A DNA stretch of 33,635 nucleotides from Acetobacter persici JCM 25330 (GCF_000613905.1 NZ_BAJW01000035.1:1-33635), one strand, 5' to 3'. Positions 1 through 10,084 are shown, counted from the stretch's first letter. Notes: generated by a model from the sequence alone, not told the origin. Numbers and translations are program-made.

Positions 1-1187
1 TGAACTGGGCACCAACCGCCACTCGGCAGAGGCCCGCGCCAGAGCCGCCGGAAGTTGGTTTGCGGGAGGGCCGTCCCTCTCCGGTTCGTATTTCGATGAC
101 CATGCCGTAGTCCAACCTCGGCTACACCACCTATGAAGGGGGCGTGAGTGTGCCGCTCTGGCTACCGGGGCAAGGCAATGCCACCCGGAAAGTGGCCAGT
201 GCCGATGCAGAAACCGCTGCCGAACGCAGCAGTGCGGAGCATATGGCGCTGGCAGTTCGCCTGCTGGATGCCTCTGCGGCGGCTCTGCTGGCCCGCAGGC
301 GTGTTGCAACCACTCAGGCCCTTGCCTCTGCCGCAGCCCGGCTGAACACCACGGTGGCGCGCGCAACCCATGTGGGGGAAACAACGCAGGCAGACCAGGA
401 TATGGCGGAAGCCGCCCTTGCCACCGCCCGGACGGATGCCGCCATGGCGCAGGAGGAAGCGCAGACCGCAGACGCCGGACTGGTTGCCCTGCTCGGCACG
501 CCGGTTGTGCCTGACCTTCTGGCATTTTCCATACCCGGAAGTGCAGAAGAAAAACTGGTTGCGCATACGGTGGAAGACAATGACCCGCGAGTGCGGGCGG
601 CGCAGAAAGAAAGTGCCGCAGCCCGTGCGGGTCTGCTGCTGGCACGACGCTCCTTTATGCCCAACCCGGAGATTGGTGTCGGCGCCATTCATGAAAAACA
701 GTATGGCAGCCCGTGGGATAACCGCGTTGGCGTCAACTTCACCATGCCTCTGCCCAGTGCCGTGCATAATGCCCCCCTGCTGGCGGAAGCCCGCAACCGG
801 CTGGCGGCGGCGGAAACGCAGGAAACACTGGCCCGCCGGATGGTGCGGCAGGAACTGGCGCAAATTCGTGCGCGTCTGGCCGCTGCCTCTGCGGCCCGGC
901 AAAGCGCTCAGACCGCCGCACAGCAACTGGACCGCCGGGCCGATTTGCTGGAACGGTCATGGAAATTGCAGGAAAATTCTCTGGATGATGCCCTCCGGGC
1001 ACGGCAGGCCGCCTATATGGCTGATCTGGTGAGAGACCGCGCGGAAATCCTCTGGCATAGCGCCATTCTCCGTGCCCTGATTGCCGCAGGCGCGGTGCCG
1101 GGACTGGAACAGACGCCCACACCACGCCCCCACCCAACCCGGACCGTTAACTGTTCCTGCCTCGGCAGAGAGCGAAACCCTGCATGA
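1..1187 (+). CDS. CzcC-like outer-membrane efflux protein (TolC family), 5' partial, frameshifted
   Basis: Outer-membrane channel of a tripartite heavy-metal efflux system. The start lies before the window. Frame 2 is coding from base 2 (ELGTNRHSAEARARAAGSWF), and the reading continues in frame 3 from base 111 (SNLGYTTYEGGVSVPLW), so one extra base, or two missing, lies near 107-111. The rest runs open to the TGA at 1185-1187. The sequence is rich in Ala, Arg, Gln and Glu and gives long helices with the two-fold repeat of outer-membrane efflux proteins; the PLWLPGQ stretch is typical of the CzcC branch. It precedes the czcB- and czcA-like genes by 90 bases, as expected for czcCBA order. A methionine-led frame starts at 144 but would drop conserved sequence. 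The frameshift may be a sequence error or a real lesion. Confidence 0.82.
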
Positions 1188-1277
1188 GCCGGACATGCCC
1201 CACACCCGGCAGCCGGGGGAGGCACTGCATATCCCTGAAATGGTGTCCGCTTCCCGCAGCAGTGGCGGGCCGATGCC

Positions 1278-2537
1278 ATGAGCAGACATGCTCAGCCCTC
1301 TTCTTTTCATGCCTTGTCCTGCAGAGCCTCCATGCAAAAAGCCAGAGTCATTTTTGAAAAACCGGCAGCCCGGATCATCACGTCTCTTGCTGTCGCTTTG
1401 CTGAGTCTTCCGGCCCTGCCTATCAGTTCGCAGGCTGAAGAGGCCAGTCTCCCTCCCCTCACCCTGTCCGCCGAAGCGGTCCGGAATGAGGGGCTGCGCG
1501 TGGTCCCGGTCACACGGGGCACACTGGCGCATAGAGTGCCTGCCATGGCCCGCATTCTACCGGATACAACACGCACCGTCACCCTCCATACAGCAGGGGA
1601 CGGGAAAGTGCTGTCTGTGCTGGTGCTTCCGGGGCAGAATGTCAAAACCGGTCAGCCGCTCGTGACTTATCAGAACCACACACTCCATCTGGCCCGCCTG
1701 CAGGAGGCGCAGACACGCGCCGCCCTTGCCGCCGCCAGAGCGGATCAGGCCAATGCCTCCGCCGCGTATGACCGCGCCCGTGCGCTGGCGGGCACGACGG
1801 TCTCTGTTGGAGAAATGCGCAGACGGCTGGCCGTGCTGAAAGAAACACAGAACGCGGTTGCAACCCATGAGGCTGAACTGGGTGTGCTGGCGCATCGCTT
1901 ACAGGAAGAATACACCTCTCCCACCGAAAAACATGGCGAGGATGAAACCTCGACCATCATTTCCCCGGTAGACGGCACGGTCACGCAGGTTGAAACGGCG
2001 GTCGCGGCTGATGTCGCGCCCCCTCAGCCCCTGCTGACAGTGAGTGACACGGCCCATGTGTGGGTTGTGTCCGATGTGCCGCCACAGGATGCGCAGATGC
2101 TGGTGCCCGGCGGCAGGCAGGAGACATTCCTCCCGCCTGCGGGTGATGCCCCGTCTTCTCCAGCCCTGCAGTCCACCATTGAGACCATTGAGACTGCCGC
2201 AGACCCGGCAACCGGGCTGGTGCGTGTGCTGAGCCGCGTTGCCAACCCGGCAGGACATTTACGCCCCGGCATGATGCTGAACAGCCTTCTGCAAACAACG
2301 CAGACAGGAACAGGCCTGCTTGTGCCGGCACAGGCGGTTCAGAACATTGGCGGCCAGACAGTCGTTTTTGTGCAGACAGCCCCGGAGCATTTTCAGCCCA
2401 TACCTGTCCGCACCGGGATGGAAGACAATGACACAACCCTTGTTCTGTCCGGGCTGAAACAGGGGGATCAGGTTGTGAGTGATGGCAGTCTGGCTCTCAA
2501 AGCCATGGTGATCCTGCCCGGTATGGATGCGGACTGA
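1278..2537 (+). CDS. CzcB-like periplasmic adaptor (membrane fusion protein, HlyD/RND type)
   Basis: Periplasmic adaptor linking the inner-membrane RND pump to the outer-membrane channel. The 419-residue frame has an N-terminal hydrophobic export segment (around residues 35-50, SLAVALLSLPALPISS, then AEE). A lipoyl/barrel-sandwich half follows (around 95-125, GKVLSVLVLPGQNVKTGQPL), then an alpha-helical hairpin (around 130-210), the second lipoyl half (IISPVDGTVTQVE) and beta-barrel and membrane-proximal domains ending in LSGLKQGDQVVSDGSLALK. The start is uncertain: ATG 1278 gives a long pre-signal stretch, while ATG 1332 (MQKARV) gives a more usual signal peptide. The end overlaps the start of the pump gene by 11 bases, so the two are probably translationally coupled. 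The metal is not readable from the sequence. Confidence 0.85.
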   Translation: MSRHAQPSSFHALSCRASMQKARVIFEKPAARIITSLAVALLSLPALPISSQAEEASLPPLTLSAEAVRNEGLRVVPVTRGTLAHRVPAMARILPDTTRTVTLHTAGDGKVLSVLVLPGQNVKTGQPLVTYQNHTLHLARLQEAQTRAALAAARADQANASAAYDRARALAGTTVSVGEMRRRLAVLKETQNAVATHEAELGVLAHRLQEEYTSPTEKHGEDETSTIISPVDGTVTQVETAVAADVAPPQPLLTVSDTAHVWVVSDVPPQDAQMLVPGGRQETFLPPAGDAPSSPALQSTIETIETAADPATGLVRVLSRVANPAGHLRPGMMLNSLLQTTQTGTGLLVPAQAVQNIGGQTVVFVQTAPEHFQPIPVRTGMEDNDTTLVLSGLKQGDQVVSDGSLALKAMVILPGMDAD

Positions 2538-5500
2538 GCCTGTGCGCAGCATTTTTGAAAAACTCAATCAGGCCCGCTTTCTGCTTCTGGCCTCTCTGGT
2601 CCTGCTCATGGCGGGCGGCTGCCTTGTTCTGTCCGGCCTGCCGGTGGAGGCCGTGCCGGATATTTCCCCCCAGCAGGTGCTGGTTTCTGCCGTTGCCCCC
2701 GGTCTGGCGACGGAAGAAGTGGAAAAGCTGATTACTTTTCCAGTGGAAAGCAGCATGGCGGGTATTCCGGGTGTAAAAGACCTGCGCTCCGTCTCGCGCT
2801 CCGGGGTCTCGGTGGTTTATATCCAGTTTCAGGATACGTCCGATATCAATCTGGACCATACCCGCGTGACCGAACGCATGGCGCAGGCGCGTGCCATGCT
2901 GAGCATTCCCGGCGTCACCCTGAACATGGGGCCCCTGACAACCGGCATGGGCGAGATTTTCCAGTTTCAGCTTAAAGGTCCCGGCGTATCGCTCATGGAG
3001 CTTAACCGCCTGATGAACTGGACGGTGGCCCCGCAGCTCAAACTTGTGCCGGGTGTGGCGGAGGTCAATATTGGCGGCGGCGCTGAAGAAACCTGGAAGA
3101 TCACGCTCGACCCGACCCGCCTGCTGGCCTATGGCCTGTCCGTAGGGGATGTGTACCGCGCTATTGATGCCAGTAACGCCGCAGCCGGTGGCGGCTGGAT
3201 TGAGCACCATGCCGAACAGCAGGTGGTGGCCGGGCGCGGCCTTTTACGGTCCTGCACGATTTTGGGGCCATTACCGTCAAAACCGGGCCGGGAGGCACGG
3301 CCATCCGCCTGCGGGATCTGGGCCGTATCAGCACCGGGCCGCGCACCCGTCTGGGTGCCGTCACCCGTGATGGTGGCGGAGAAATTGTAACCGGCGTGGT
3401 GATGATGGAAAAAGGGGCGAGTTCCGACGCCACACTGGCAGGAATCCGGGCCGCCCTGCCCGCCATCACGCAGTCCCTGCCAAGGGGTGTCACGCTCGAT
3501 CCTTTTTATAACCGTGCAATGCTGACAAGCCGCACCATTGCCACGGTGCGTGAAAATCTGCTGATCGGGGCGGCACTTGTCGTCGCGGTTCTGCTGGCGG
3601 TGATTGGCAGTCTGCGGGCCTCCCTGCTTATTGCGTCCGTTATCCCGTTTGCACTGGTCTGCGCCATGACGGGCATGCGGGTATTTGGCATTTCCGCCAA
3701 TCTGCTCAGTCTGGGCGCGATTGATTTCGGCATGATTGTGGATAGCTCACTGGTGGTGGTCGAGCACGTCCTCAGCCGCCGCCTGCGGGAACCTGATGCG
3801 CCGTTTGGCGCGCTGGTCCGCTCTTCCGCAGAGCAGGTGATGCGGCCAGTCAGTTTCGCCATTCTTGTTATTATCATGGTCTATCTGCCAGTGCTGACAC
3901 TGGAGGGTATTGAAGGCCGGATGTTCCGCCCCATGGCGCAGACCGTCATTATGGCGCTGGCGGCCTCCCTGCTGTACTGCGTGGTGTGGATTCCAGTCCT
4001 GTGCGTGTCCGTGCTGCGGACAGCCCATGTTCCGCACGAAACACGGCTGATGGCATGGCTGCGCAGGCACTATCAGCCCTTCTTCTCCCTCTGTGCCCGC
4101 AGGCCGAAGCTCCTGATTGGCAGCAGTCTGGCCATCTGCCTGCTGGCCGCCGGACTGGCCATGACACTGGGCAGCGAATTTGTGCCGCAACTGGAGGAAG
4201 GCGCTCTGGCGCTACACGCCATGCGCCTGCCCTCTGCCTCCCTGAGCACCGTGCTACATACCGTGCAGCAGCAGGAAAAACTGATTAAAAATTTTCCCGA
4301 GGTGGAAACTGTTGTCAGCAATACCGGCACCGCCGCCATCCCGACGGACCCTATGGGGCAGAATGAAACTGACAGCTTCATTCTGCTCAAACAGCCCATG
4401 ACCGGACGCTCACAGGCCGAACTGGTTACGGCGCTGAATGCTTCTTTACAAAAAAACCTGCCTGATGCTCTGTATTCCTGGAGCCAGCCTGTGCAGATGC
4501 GCATGGATGATCTGCTCTCCGGCGTGCGCACCCCCATTGCCATTTCCATTTTCGGGGATGATCTGCCAACCCTCACCCGCCTTGGGGAACAGGTTGTCAA
4601 AGCGCTTAACACCGTGCGCGGTGCGGCGGATGTCATGGCGGAAGATGAAGGCGCAGTGCCGTTTGTGCATATCGACGTCAACCGGGAAAATGCCGGCCGC
4701 CTGAATGTCCGTGTGCAGGATATTCTGGATATGGTGGAAGCCGTCGGCGGGCATATCGGCCGCCCCGTGACGGCGGAAAACGCTCTTATCGCCACGCAGG
4801 CCCAGCTTGACCCGGCATGGACTGGTTCCCTGAGCGCACTCGCGACGCTGCGGGTTCCACAGGCAGACGGGCGTGGGACGGTGCTGCTCTCTCAGGTTGC
4901 GGATATTCGCCAGCAGGACGGGCCGCCGCGTATCAGCCGCGATGATATCCGGCGGCGTGTTGTCATACAAGCCAATGTGCGCGGGCGGGATCTGGCATCT
5001 TTTGTGGCAGACGCACAAAAGACCGTGCAGCGCACCGTCCCGCTTCCGCACGGCTATACCCTGCGCTGGGACGGACAGTTTAAAAACCTTCAGTCTGCCT
5101 CAAAAAGGCTGGCTCTTGTCGTGCCCATTGCCCTGACCCTTATTTTCCTGCTGCTGGTTGCGGCCCTTGGCACCGTCAGGCTGGCGCTTCTGGTGTTCTG
5201 CAATCTGCCACTGGCGGCCTCCGGCGGCATTTTTGCGCTCGTGCTGCGCGGGCTCCCTTTCAGTATTTCCGCAGGGATCGGGTTTATTGCGCTGTTTGGC
5301 GTGGCGGTGCTGAATGGCGTGGTGCTTGTCAGCACGGCGGAGCAGATCCGCCGCCGGGGCGCTGGTGCGGCCCGCGCCGGATTTACAGCCGCCAGAGAAC
5401 GCTTCCGCCCGGTGATGGCCACAGCGCTTGTCGCCAGTCTGGGCTTTTTTCCCATGGCCTTTTCCGCCTCTGCCGGGGCGGAAGTGGAACGTCCGCTGGC

Positions 5501-5615
5501 CAGTGTGGTGATTGGCGGACTGGTGACCTCCACCCTGCTGACCTTGTTTGTTTTGCCTCTGCTCTATGCACGTTTTATGAAGACAAAAGCCACCCGGAAG
5601 AGGATACCAGCCCCT
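2527..5615 (+). CDS. CzcA-like heavy-metal RND efflux pump (HME-RND), frameshifted
   Basis: Proton-driven inner-membrane pump of the CzcCBA complex. The reading starts in frame 1 (ATG 2527; GTG 2542 is an alternative) with a first membrane helix and the VEAVPDISPQQV element. It breaks at about 3250-3253, after GRGLLRS, and continues in frame 3 as LHDFGAITVKTGPGG. One lost base explains the break. TM4 carries DFGMIVDSSLVVVEH, the DFG..VD form seen in divalent-cation (Zn/Co/Cd/Ni-type) HME pumps rather than the AIGAMVDA form of Cu/Ag pumps. The joined protein has the family's length, about 1030 residues. No stop codon separates it from the response regulator: frame 3 runs from ARFMKTK straight into the regulator methionine at 5616. 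One extra T in the run at 5573-5576 would give an acidic tail ending at the TGA 5639-5641, overlapping the regulator start. Confidence 0.85.
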
Positions 5616-6284
5616 ATGCGCATCCTGATTGTGGAAGATGAGCCCCATCTGGGCGCAGCCGTGCAGGAACGGGTGCGGCAGGCAGGCCACACGGTAGACT
5701 GGTTTACCACGCTGGAAGATGCACGCGCCGCTCTGGCCGCCGTACAGTATGATGTTCTGCTGCTGGACCTGGGGCTGCCAGACGGCAGTGGGCGAACTTT
5801 ACTACGGGAAATCCGCCAGACATCCTCCCCGCTGGCTGTGCTGATTACCACGGCGGAAGATCAGGTGAGCGACCGTATTGCCGGACTTTCCGAAGGGGCG
5901 GATGATTATCTGGCAAAACCCTATGATCTAGATGAACTGGTTGCCCGCATTACCGCCGTCGGACGCCGCTACCGGCCACTGGTGGATAATCGCCTGAAAG
6001 TTGGCGATATCGAGATTGATCTTGAACGCTCCCGCCTGACGCGGGACGGACAGGCCATTGATCTGACCGCGCGGGAATGGGCACTGGTGGAACTGCTGGC
6101 GCGCAGACCGGGCGCCATCTGCTCGCGCGAGCGGATAGAAGATGCGCTTTATAATCTTGAAGAAGAAATTGGCAGTAACACCATAGAAGTTTTTGTTAGT
6201 CGCGTACGTAAAAAACTCGGAGCAGACATTATCCGTACGGTGCGCGGCCGTGGCTACTGCCTTGAACAGCCCTCCAGCGCATGA
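5616..6284 (+). CDS. OmpR/PhoB-family response regulator (CzcR/CusR-like)
   Basis: DNA-binding response regulator, probably controlling the metal efflux operon it follows. The 222-residue frame from ATG 5616 (MRILIVEDEP) contains a receiver domain with the acidic pocket E7-D8-E9, phospho-acceptor D51 in LLLDLGLPDG, a Ser/Thr switch in LITTAED and K101 in LAKPYDLDEL. A C-terminal winged helix follows (LTAREWALVELLARRPG through NTIEVFVSRVRKKLG to IRTVRGRGY). A purine-rich stretch, GGAAGAGGA, lies about 12 bases before the ATG. As given, this frame is continuous with the upstream pump. The normal family length and the ribosome site favour an independent protein. Its stop overlaps the kinase start (ATGA at 6281-6284). 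Confidence 0.92.
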   Translation: MRILIVEDEPHLGAAVQERVRQAGHTVDWFTTLEDARAALAAVQYDVLLLDLGLPDGSGRTLLREIRQTSSPLAVLITTAEDQVSDRIAGLSEGADDYLAKPYDLDELVARITAVGRRYRPLVDNRLKVGDIEIDLERSRLTRDGQAIDLTAREWALVELLARRPGAICSRERIEDALYNLEEEIGSNTIEVFVSRVRKKLGADIIRTVRGRGYCLEQPSSA

Positions 6285-7885
6285 CATCCGCACCTCCCCC
6301 CACCTCCGCGCACCATCCCACACCCATGGCCGCAGAGTTATGCTCTTCTGTGAGCGCACCAGAGACCCCGGACCCGCACACCCTGCCTGCCTCTGCGGGT
6401 AAACCTGCACGCCCATGGCGGCTGGCAACACGGCTGATCCGGGGTGTGACAGGCGTGGTGGTTGGCTGCCTTGCCATTGTCACGCTCATGACAGCCGGTT
6501 TTACAAAATATGAAATTACGGAACGGCTGGATGACTCCCTGCAGGAAGTCGGGGAGCGGCTGCAATTTGCGGTGCTGGCCCTCAAACAGCAGGCACCGGG
6601 GCAGGATGTTGCGCATCTGTCCGATATTAAACCAACATCTCTGGCTTACCAGATTACCGATACAGCAGGACATGTTCTGCTGCGGTCCTCCAACGCGCCT
6701 GCGCGGCGATTTGATGTTCCGCTATCGGGCGGGTTTTACATGCTCCCGCAGTTCCGGGTGTATGTGACCCCGGCTGCACAGACCGACCGGTTTATTCTGG
6801 TGGGAGAGCCACGCCTGCACCGCACACAGGCCACGCACCGCGCCATTCTGATTGCCGTAGTGCCCATTATCGGCTCTGTGCCCTGTATCTGGCTGCTGGT
6901 GATCTGGATTGTGCGGCGGGGGCTGCGCCCTCTTGTGCGGTTGCAGGATGAAATTCGTGAACGTGGCAGCGGCAACCTCACCCCTGTGCCAGAACTGGCG
7001 TTGCCGGTTGAACTGTCCGCCATTCAGGTCGCGGTGAATTCCCTTCTGGAACGTTTGCAAAAAGCCCTTTCTGCGGAACGCGCTTTTGCCGCAAATGCCG
7101 CGCATGAACTCCGCAACCCGATTGCCGCTTTGCTGGCGCAAGCCCAAATGCTGCGCGCTGCGGCACAAGACACATCCCCTCCATCCGTAGCGGCAAACCA
7201 TACAAACGCCACCCCCGACAACACGCCACACCGAGCAAACACAGCAGATACCACCCAGCGGCTGGATACGCTGATCAGCCAGATCCACCGGCTGAGCCGG
7301 ACAGTGGAAAAGCTCCTGCAACTCTCCCGCGCGGTGGCTGGCACGGCCTTACGGCGCGATCGGTTTGACCTGTTGCCCGTCCTGCATGTTGTGGCGGACG
7401 AATTGGACCGGCCAGACCATGCCTCCCCGCGTATTGTGATTGAAACGGGCGCTCTGAACACGCTGGATGTGCTGGGCGATCTGGATGCCGCGGGGATTTT
7501 GCTGCGTAATCTTCTGGAAAATGCCCTCCGTTATAGCCTGCAAGGCTCTGCCGTACAGGTGCATGTTACCGCCACGGCGGCCCTCCCACCCTGCTGCCAT
7601 GCAGAGGGTCCTACTCCCTCCGGTCAGGCTGCGGTGTTTGAACACGGCGCCTGCGTGACAATCCAGAATCTCTGCGCGCCGCTCGCACCGGATCTGCTCA
7701 ACCGGCTGACAGACCCGTTTGTGCGCGGCAATGCCAGTGCGGAGGGAAGCGGTCTGGGGCTGGCCATTGCGCGCACCATCGCCCGGCAAATGGCAATCCG
7801 TATGGACCTGTTCTCCCCCATACCGGGGCAGAATACCGGATTTATGGTGCAACTGACGTTTCAGAAAGCCGCTGGCCGCCTCTGA
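6281..7885 (+). CDS. Two-component sensor histidine kinase (CzcS/CusS/QseC-like)
   Basis: Inner-membrane sensor kinase, partner of the preceding regulator; its ATG overlaps the regulator stop. Residues 1-45 are a Pro/Ala-rich cytoplasmic leader. TM1 is at about 52-75, a periplasmic sensor domain at about 76-187 and TM2 at about 188-212, followed by a HAMP linker. In the HisKA domain the phospho-accepting His275 lies in AHELRNP. The ATPase domain shows an N-box around N414 (LLENALRYS) and a G-box GSGLGL at about 489-494. Two oddities stand out. A hydrophilic Thr/Asn/Pro/Ala-rich insert (about 296-325) sits between the two HisKA helices. The usual DxGxG G1 box is replaced by the IQNLCAPL region with no Asp-x-Gly. 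A shorter start at M16 is possible. The ligand is likely a metal ion, inferred from context only. Confidence 0.9.
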   Translation: MTSAPPPTSAHHPTPMAAELCSSVSAPETPDPHTLPASAGKPARPWRLATRLIRGVTGVVVGCLAIVTLMTAGFTKYEITERLDDSLQEVGERLQFAVLALKQQAPGQDVAHLSDIKPTSLAYQITDTAGHVLLRSSNAPARRFDVPLSGGFYMLPQFRVYVTPAAQTDRFILVGEPRLHRTQATHRAILIAVVPIIGSVPCIWLLVIWIVRRGLRPLVRLQDEIRERGSGNLTPVPELALPVELSAIQVAVNSLLERLQKALSAERAFAANAAHELRNPIAALLAQAQMLRAAAQDTSPPSVAANHTNATPDNTPHRANTADTTQRLDTLISQIHRLSRTVEKLLQLSRAVAGTALRRDRFDLLPVLHVVADELDRPDHASPRIVIETGALNTLDVLGDLDAAGILLRNLLENALRYSLQGSAVQVHVTATAALPPCCHAEGPTPSGQAAVFEHGACVTIQNLCAPLAPDLLNRLTDPFVRGNASAEGSGLGLAIARTIARQMAIRMDLFSPIPGQNTGFMVQLTFQKAAGRL

Positions 7886-7895
7886 AAGAGTCAGA

Positions 7896-7950
7896 CAACA
7901 AAACGCCGTGCTCCGCAAAGGCTAAACAGGCCTCACGAAGCACGGCGTCA
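7896..7950 (-). terminator. Intrinsic terminator of the argS-serS operon
   Basis: A perfect 10-bp inverted repeat (arms 7903-7912 and 7939-7948, acgccgtgct / agcacggcgt) with extra inner pairing aggc/gcct. On the minus strand the stem is followed by TTTTGTTGTC, a U-rich tail, so it fits a Rho-independent terminator for serS, about 38 bases after its restored stop. On the plus strand there is no T-tract, but the hairpin also sits just after the kinase gene and may slow transcription there. Confidence 0.8.
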
Positions 7951-7985
7951 GAAAATTCAGAGAACCTAAGGTTCAACCGGGCGGG

Positions 7986-9253
7986 TTAGCCGATTTTTGC
8001 GAGGCCACCCATATAAGGCCGCAGAACCTCCGGCACAGTAATGGAGCCATCTTCATTCTGGCCGTTTTCCATCACGCAATCAGCGTGCGCCCGACTGCCA
8101 GACCAGAGCCATTCAGCGTATGCACAAACACCGGTGCCCCGCCGCCCTGCGGGCGGAAGCGGGCATTCATACGACGGGCCTGAAAGTCCCGCGTGTTGGA
8201 GCAGGAAGAAATTTCACGCCATGCCGCCTGCCCCGGCAGCCATGCCTCAAGGTCAAACGTCTTGGCTGCGCCAAATCCGGTATCCCCCGCGCACAGCAGC
8301 ACCCGGCGATAGGCCACACCCAGCTTTTCCAGAATGTTTTCCGCACAGCGCGTCATGCGCTCATGTTCGGCTTCACTCTCTTCCGGCGTGGTAACGGAAA
8401 CCATTTCCACTTTTTCAAACTGATGCTGGCGCAGCATCCCGCGCACGTCCCGCCCGGCAGAACCGGCCTCACTCCGGAAGCACTGGCTGAGCGCTGTCAT
8501 CCGGCGCGGCAGGGTGGCAGCGTCCAGAATGTCCCCGGCAACAGAGGCCGTCAGCGGCACTTCCGCCGTGGGGATCAGCCAGCGACCATCTTCCGTGCGG
8601 AAAGACTGATCCGCAAATTTTGGCAGCTTGTCCGTGCCGTACATGGCGGAATCATTCACCAGCACGGGCACCTGAGTTTCCTCATAGCCGTTTTCATCCG
8701 TGTGCTGGTCCAGCATGAACTGCCCCAGCGCACGGGCCAGACGGGCCAGCGCCCCACGCAGCACCACAAAGCGCGCACCGGAGAGTTTGGAGGCGGTGCC
8801 AAAATCCATCAGCCCAATGGCTTCCCCCAGTTCAAAATGCTGGCGGGGCGTAAAGCTGAAGTCCGGCGGCGTGCCCCAGACATGCTGGATCACGTTGGCT
8901 GTTTCATCCGGGCCTTCCGGCACGGAGGGGTCAAGCCGGTTGGGCAGGCTGGCCAGAACCTCATTGCTCTGGCCTTCCAGATCCGCCACCCGCAGTTCCA
9001 GATGTTCCATGTCAGAACGCAGGGTAATGGCTTCCGCTTCCAGCGCGCTGCTATCCTCACCAGTGCGTTTCAGCGCGCCAATTTCCCGCGCGAGCGCTTT
9101 CCGGCGGGCCTGCTTTTCCTGGAGGGCCGTCAGGGCCAGACGCCGTTCTTCATCCCATGAGACAAGCTTCTGCGCGACAGGGGCAATCCCGCGACGGGCG
9201 AGATCGGCATCAAAAGCGGCAGGGTCTGCGCGCAGGGCGCGGATATCATGCAT
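7986..9253 (-). CDS. serS: Seryl-tRNA synthetase, C-terminal frameshift
   Basis: Class II aminoacyl-tRNA synthetase charging tRNA-Ser (and tRNA-Sec where present). The N-terminal coiled-coil arm (about residues 25-105) precedes the catalytic domain. Motif 2 is visible ([20 protein letters not shown]) and so is motif 3 ([14 protein letters not shown]). As given, translation stops at 8072-8074 directly after TLIA. In the next frame the conserved family tail follows at once ([20 protein letters not shown], then YMGGLAKIG and TAA at 7986-7988), so one base is missing at about 8073-8077. The full protein would be about 422 residues, the normal size. It is the last gene of the minus-strand operon and starts 3 bases after the tatC stop. 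Because serS is essential, a sequence error is more likely than a real lesion. Confidence 0.93.
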
Positions 9254-9256
9254 GGG

Positions 9257-10084
9257 TCAGGAAGCCTCTTGCTCTGGAGTGGTCTCTTCAGACAGCGGGT
9301 CCGGCTTTGTTTTTGGTTCAACAAGCCGGGCTGCCAGAATGGAAATTTCGTAAAGAAGGACGAGCGGCACCGCCAGCCCGACCTGAGTAATCACATCCGG
9401 CGGCATCAGAATGGCGGCAATTACAAACGCCCCCACAATGGCATACCGGCGGAAGCGCCTGAGCATATCCGCGGTTACAATCCCTACCCGTGCCAGCAGG
9501 GTGAGCACCACAGGCAGTTCAAACGCAACGCCAAACGCCATGATCAGCTTCATGACGAGTGAGAGATATTCAGACACTTTGGCCTGAAGCTCAATCTGCA
9601 CCCCGCCAGAACTGCTCGGCGTCTGGAAAGAGAGGAAGAACCGCCATGCAATGGGGAAAATGAAGTAATAAGCCAGCGCCGCGCCCAGCAGAAACAGGAT
9701 GGGCGTTGCAATCAGAAACGGGGCAAAGGCCCGCTTTTCCGAGCGGTACAAACCGGGGGCAATAAAAATCCATGCCTGAATGGCGATAATGGGGAAGGAC
9801 ATGAACGCCGCGCCAAAAAACGCCACGCGGATATAGGTGAAAAAGGCCTCATAAAGGGCTGTATAAATCAGATGCGGCTGCTCACCCTGCTGCCGCATGA
9901 TCTCGCCCAGCGGCCGCGCCAGAAAGAGGTAAATATCACCCGCAAAATGGTAACAGAGCGCAAAACACACCAGAAAGGCCGCACCAGACCATAAAAGCCG
10001 GCGGCGCAGTTCAAGCAGATGGTCAATCAGCGGCATCGGCTGATCATGGATCGGATCATCCTGCAGGGGTTCGTTCTCCTTCAT
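9257..10084 (-). CDS. tatC: Twin-arginine translocase subunit TatC
   Basis: Polytopic inner-membrane receptor that recognises twin-arginine signal peptides with TatB and exports folded proteins. The 275-residue protein has six hydrophobic segments. The N-terminal cytoplasmic DHLLELRRRL element includes E25, and the first cytoplasmic loop has IAPGLYRSEKR with E116; these match the two conserved acidic residues needed for signal recognition. The C-terminal tail is acidic and Pro/Thr-rich. The start overlaps the tatB stop (ATGA), so the two are coupled. A Tat-dependent substrate, the phospholipase C at 25533-28031, is encoded in the same window. Confidence 0.96.
   Translation of the reverse strand: MKENEPLQDDPIHDQPMPLIDHLLELRRRLLWSGAAFLVCFALCYHFAGDIYLFLARPLGEIMRQQGEQPHLIYTALYEAFFTYIRVAFFGAAFMSFPIIAIQAWIFIAPGLYRSEKRAFAPFLIATPILFLLGAALAYYFIFPIAWRFFLSFQTPSSSGGVQIELQAKVSEYLSLVMKLIMAFGVAFELPVVLTLLARVGIVTADMLRRFRRYAIVGAFVIAAILMPPDVITQVGLAVPLVLLYEISILAARLVEPKTKPDPLSEETTPEQEAS

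Noticed and set aside
162-926. Long minus-strand open frame opposite the czcC-like gene
   Set aside because: It lies wholly antisense to a clear efflux protein, is rich in Arg, Gly, Cys and His as shadows of GC-rich genes are, and has no family-like motif.
8120-9160. 346-codon plus-strand open frame inside serS
   Set aside because: Antisense to a well-supported synthetase, with low-complexity His/Arg/Gln content and no start signal.
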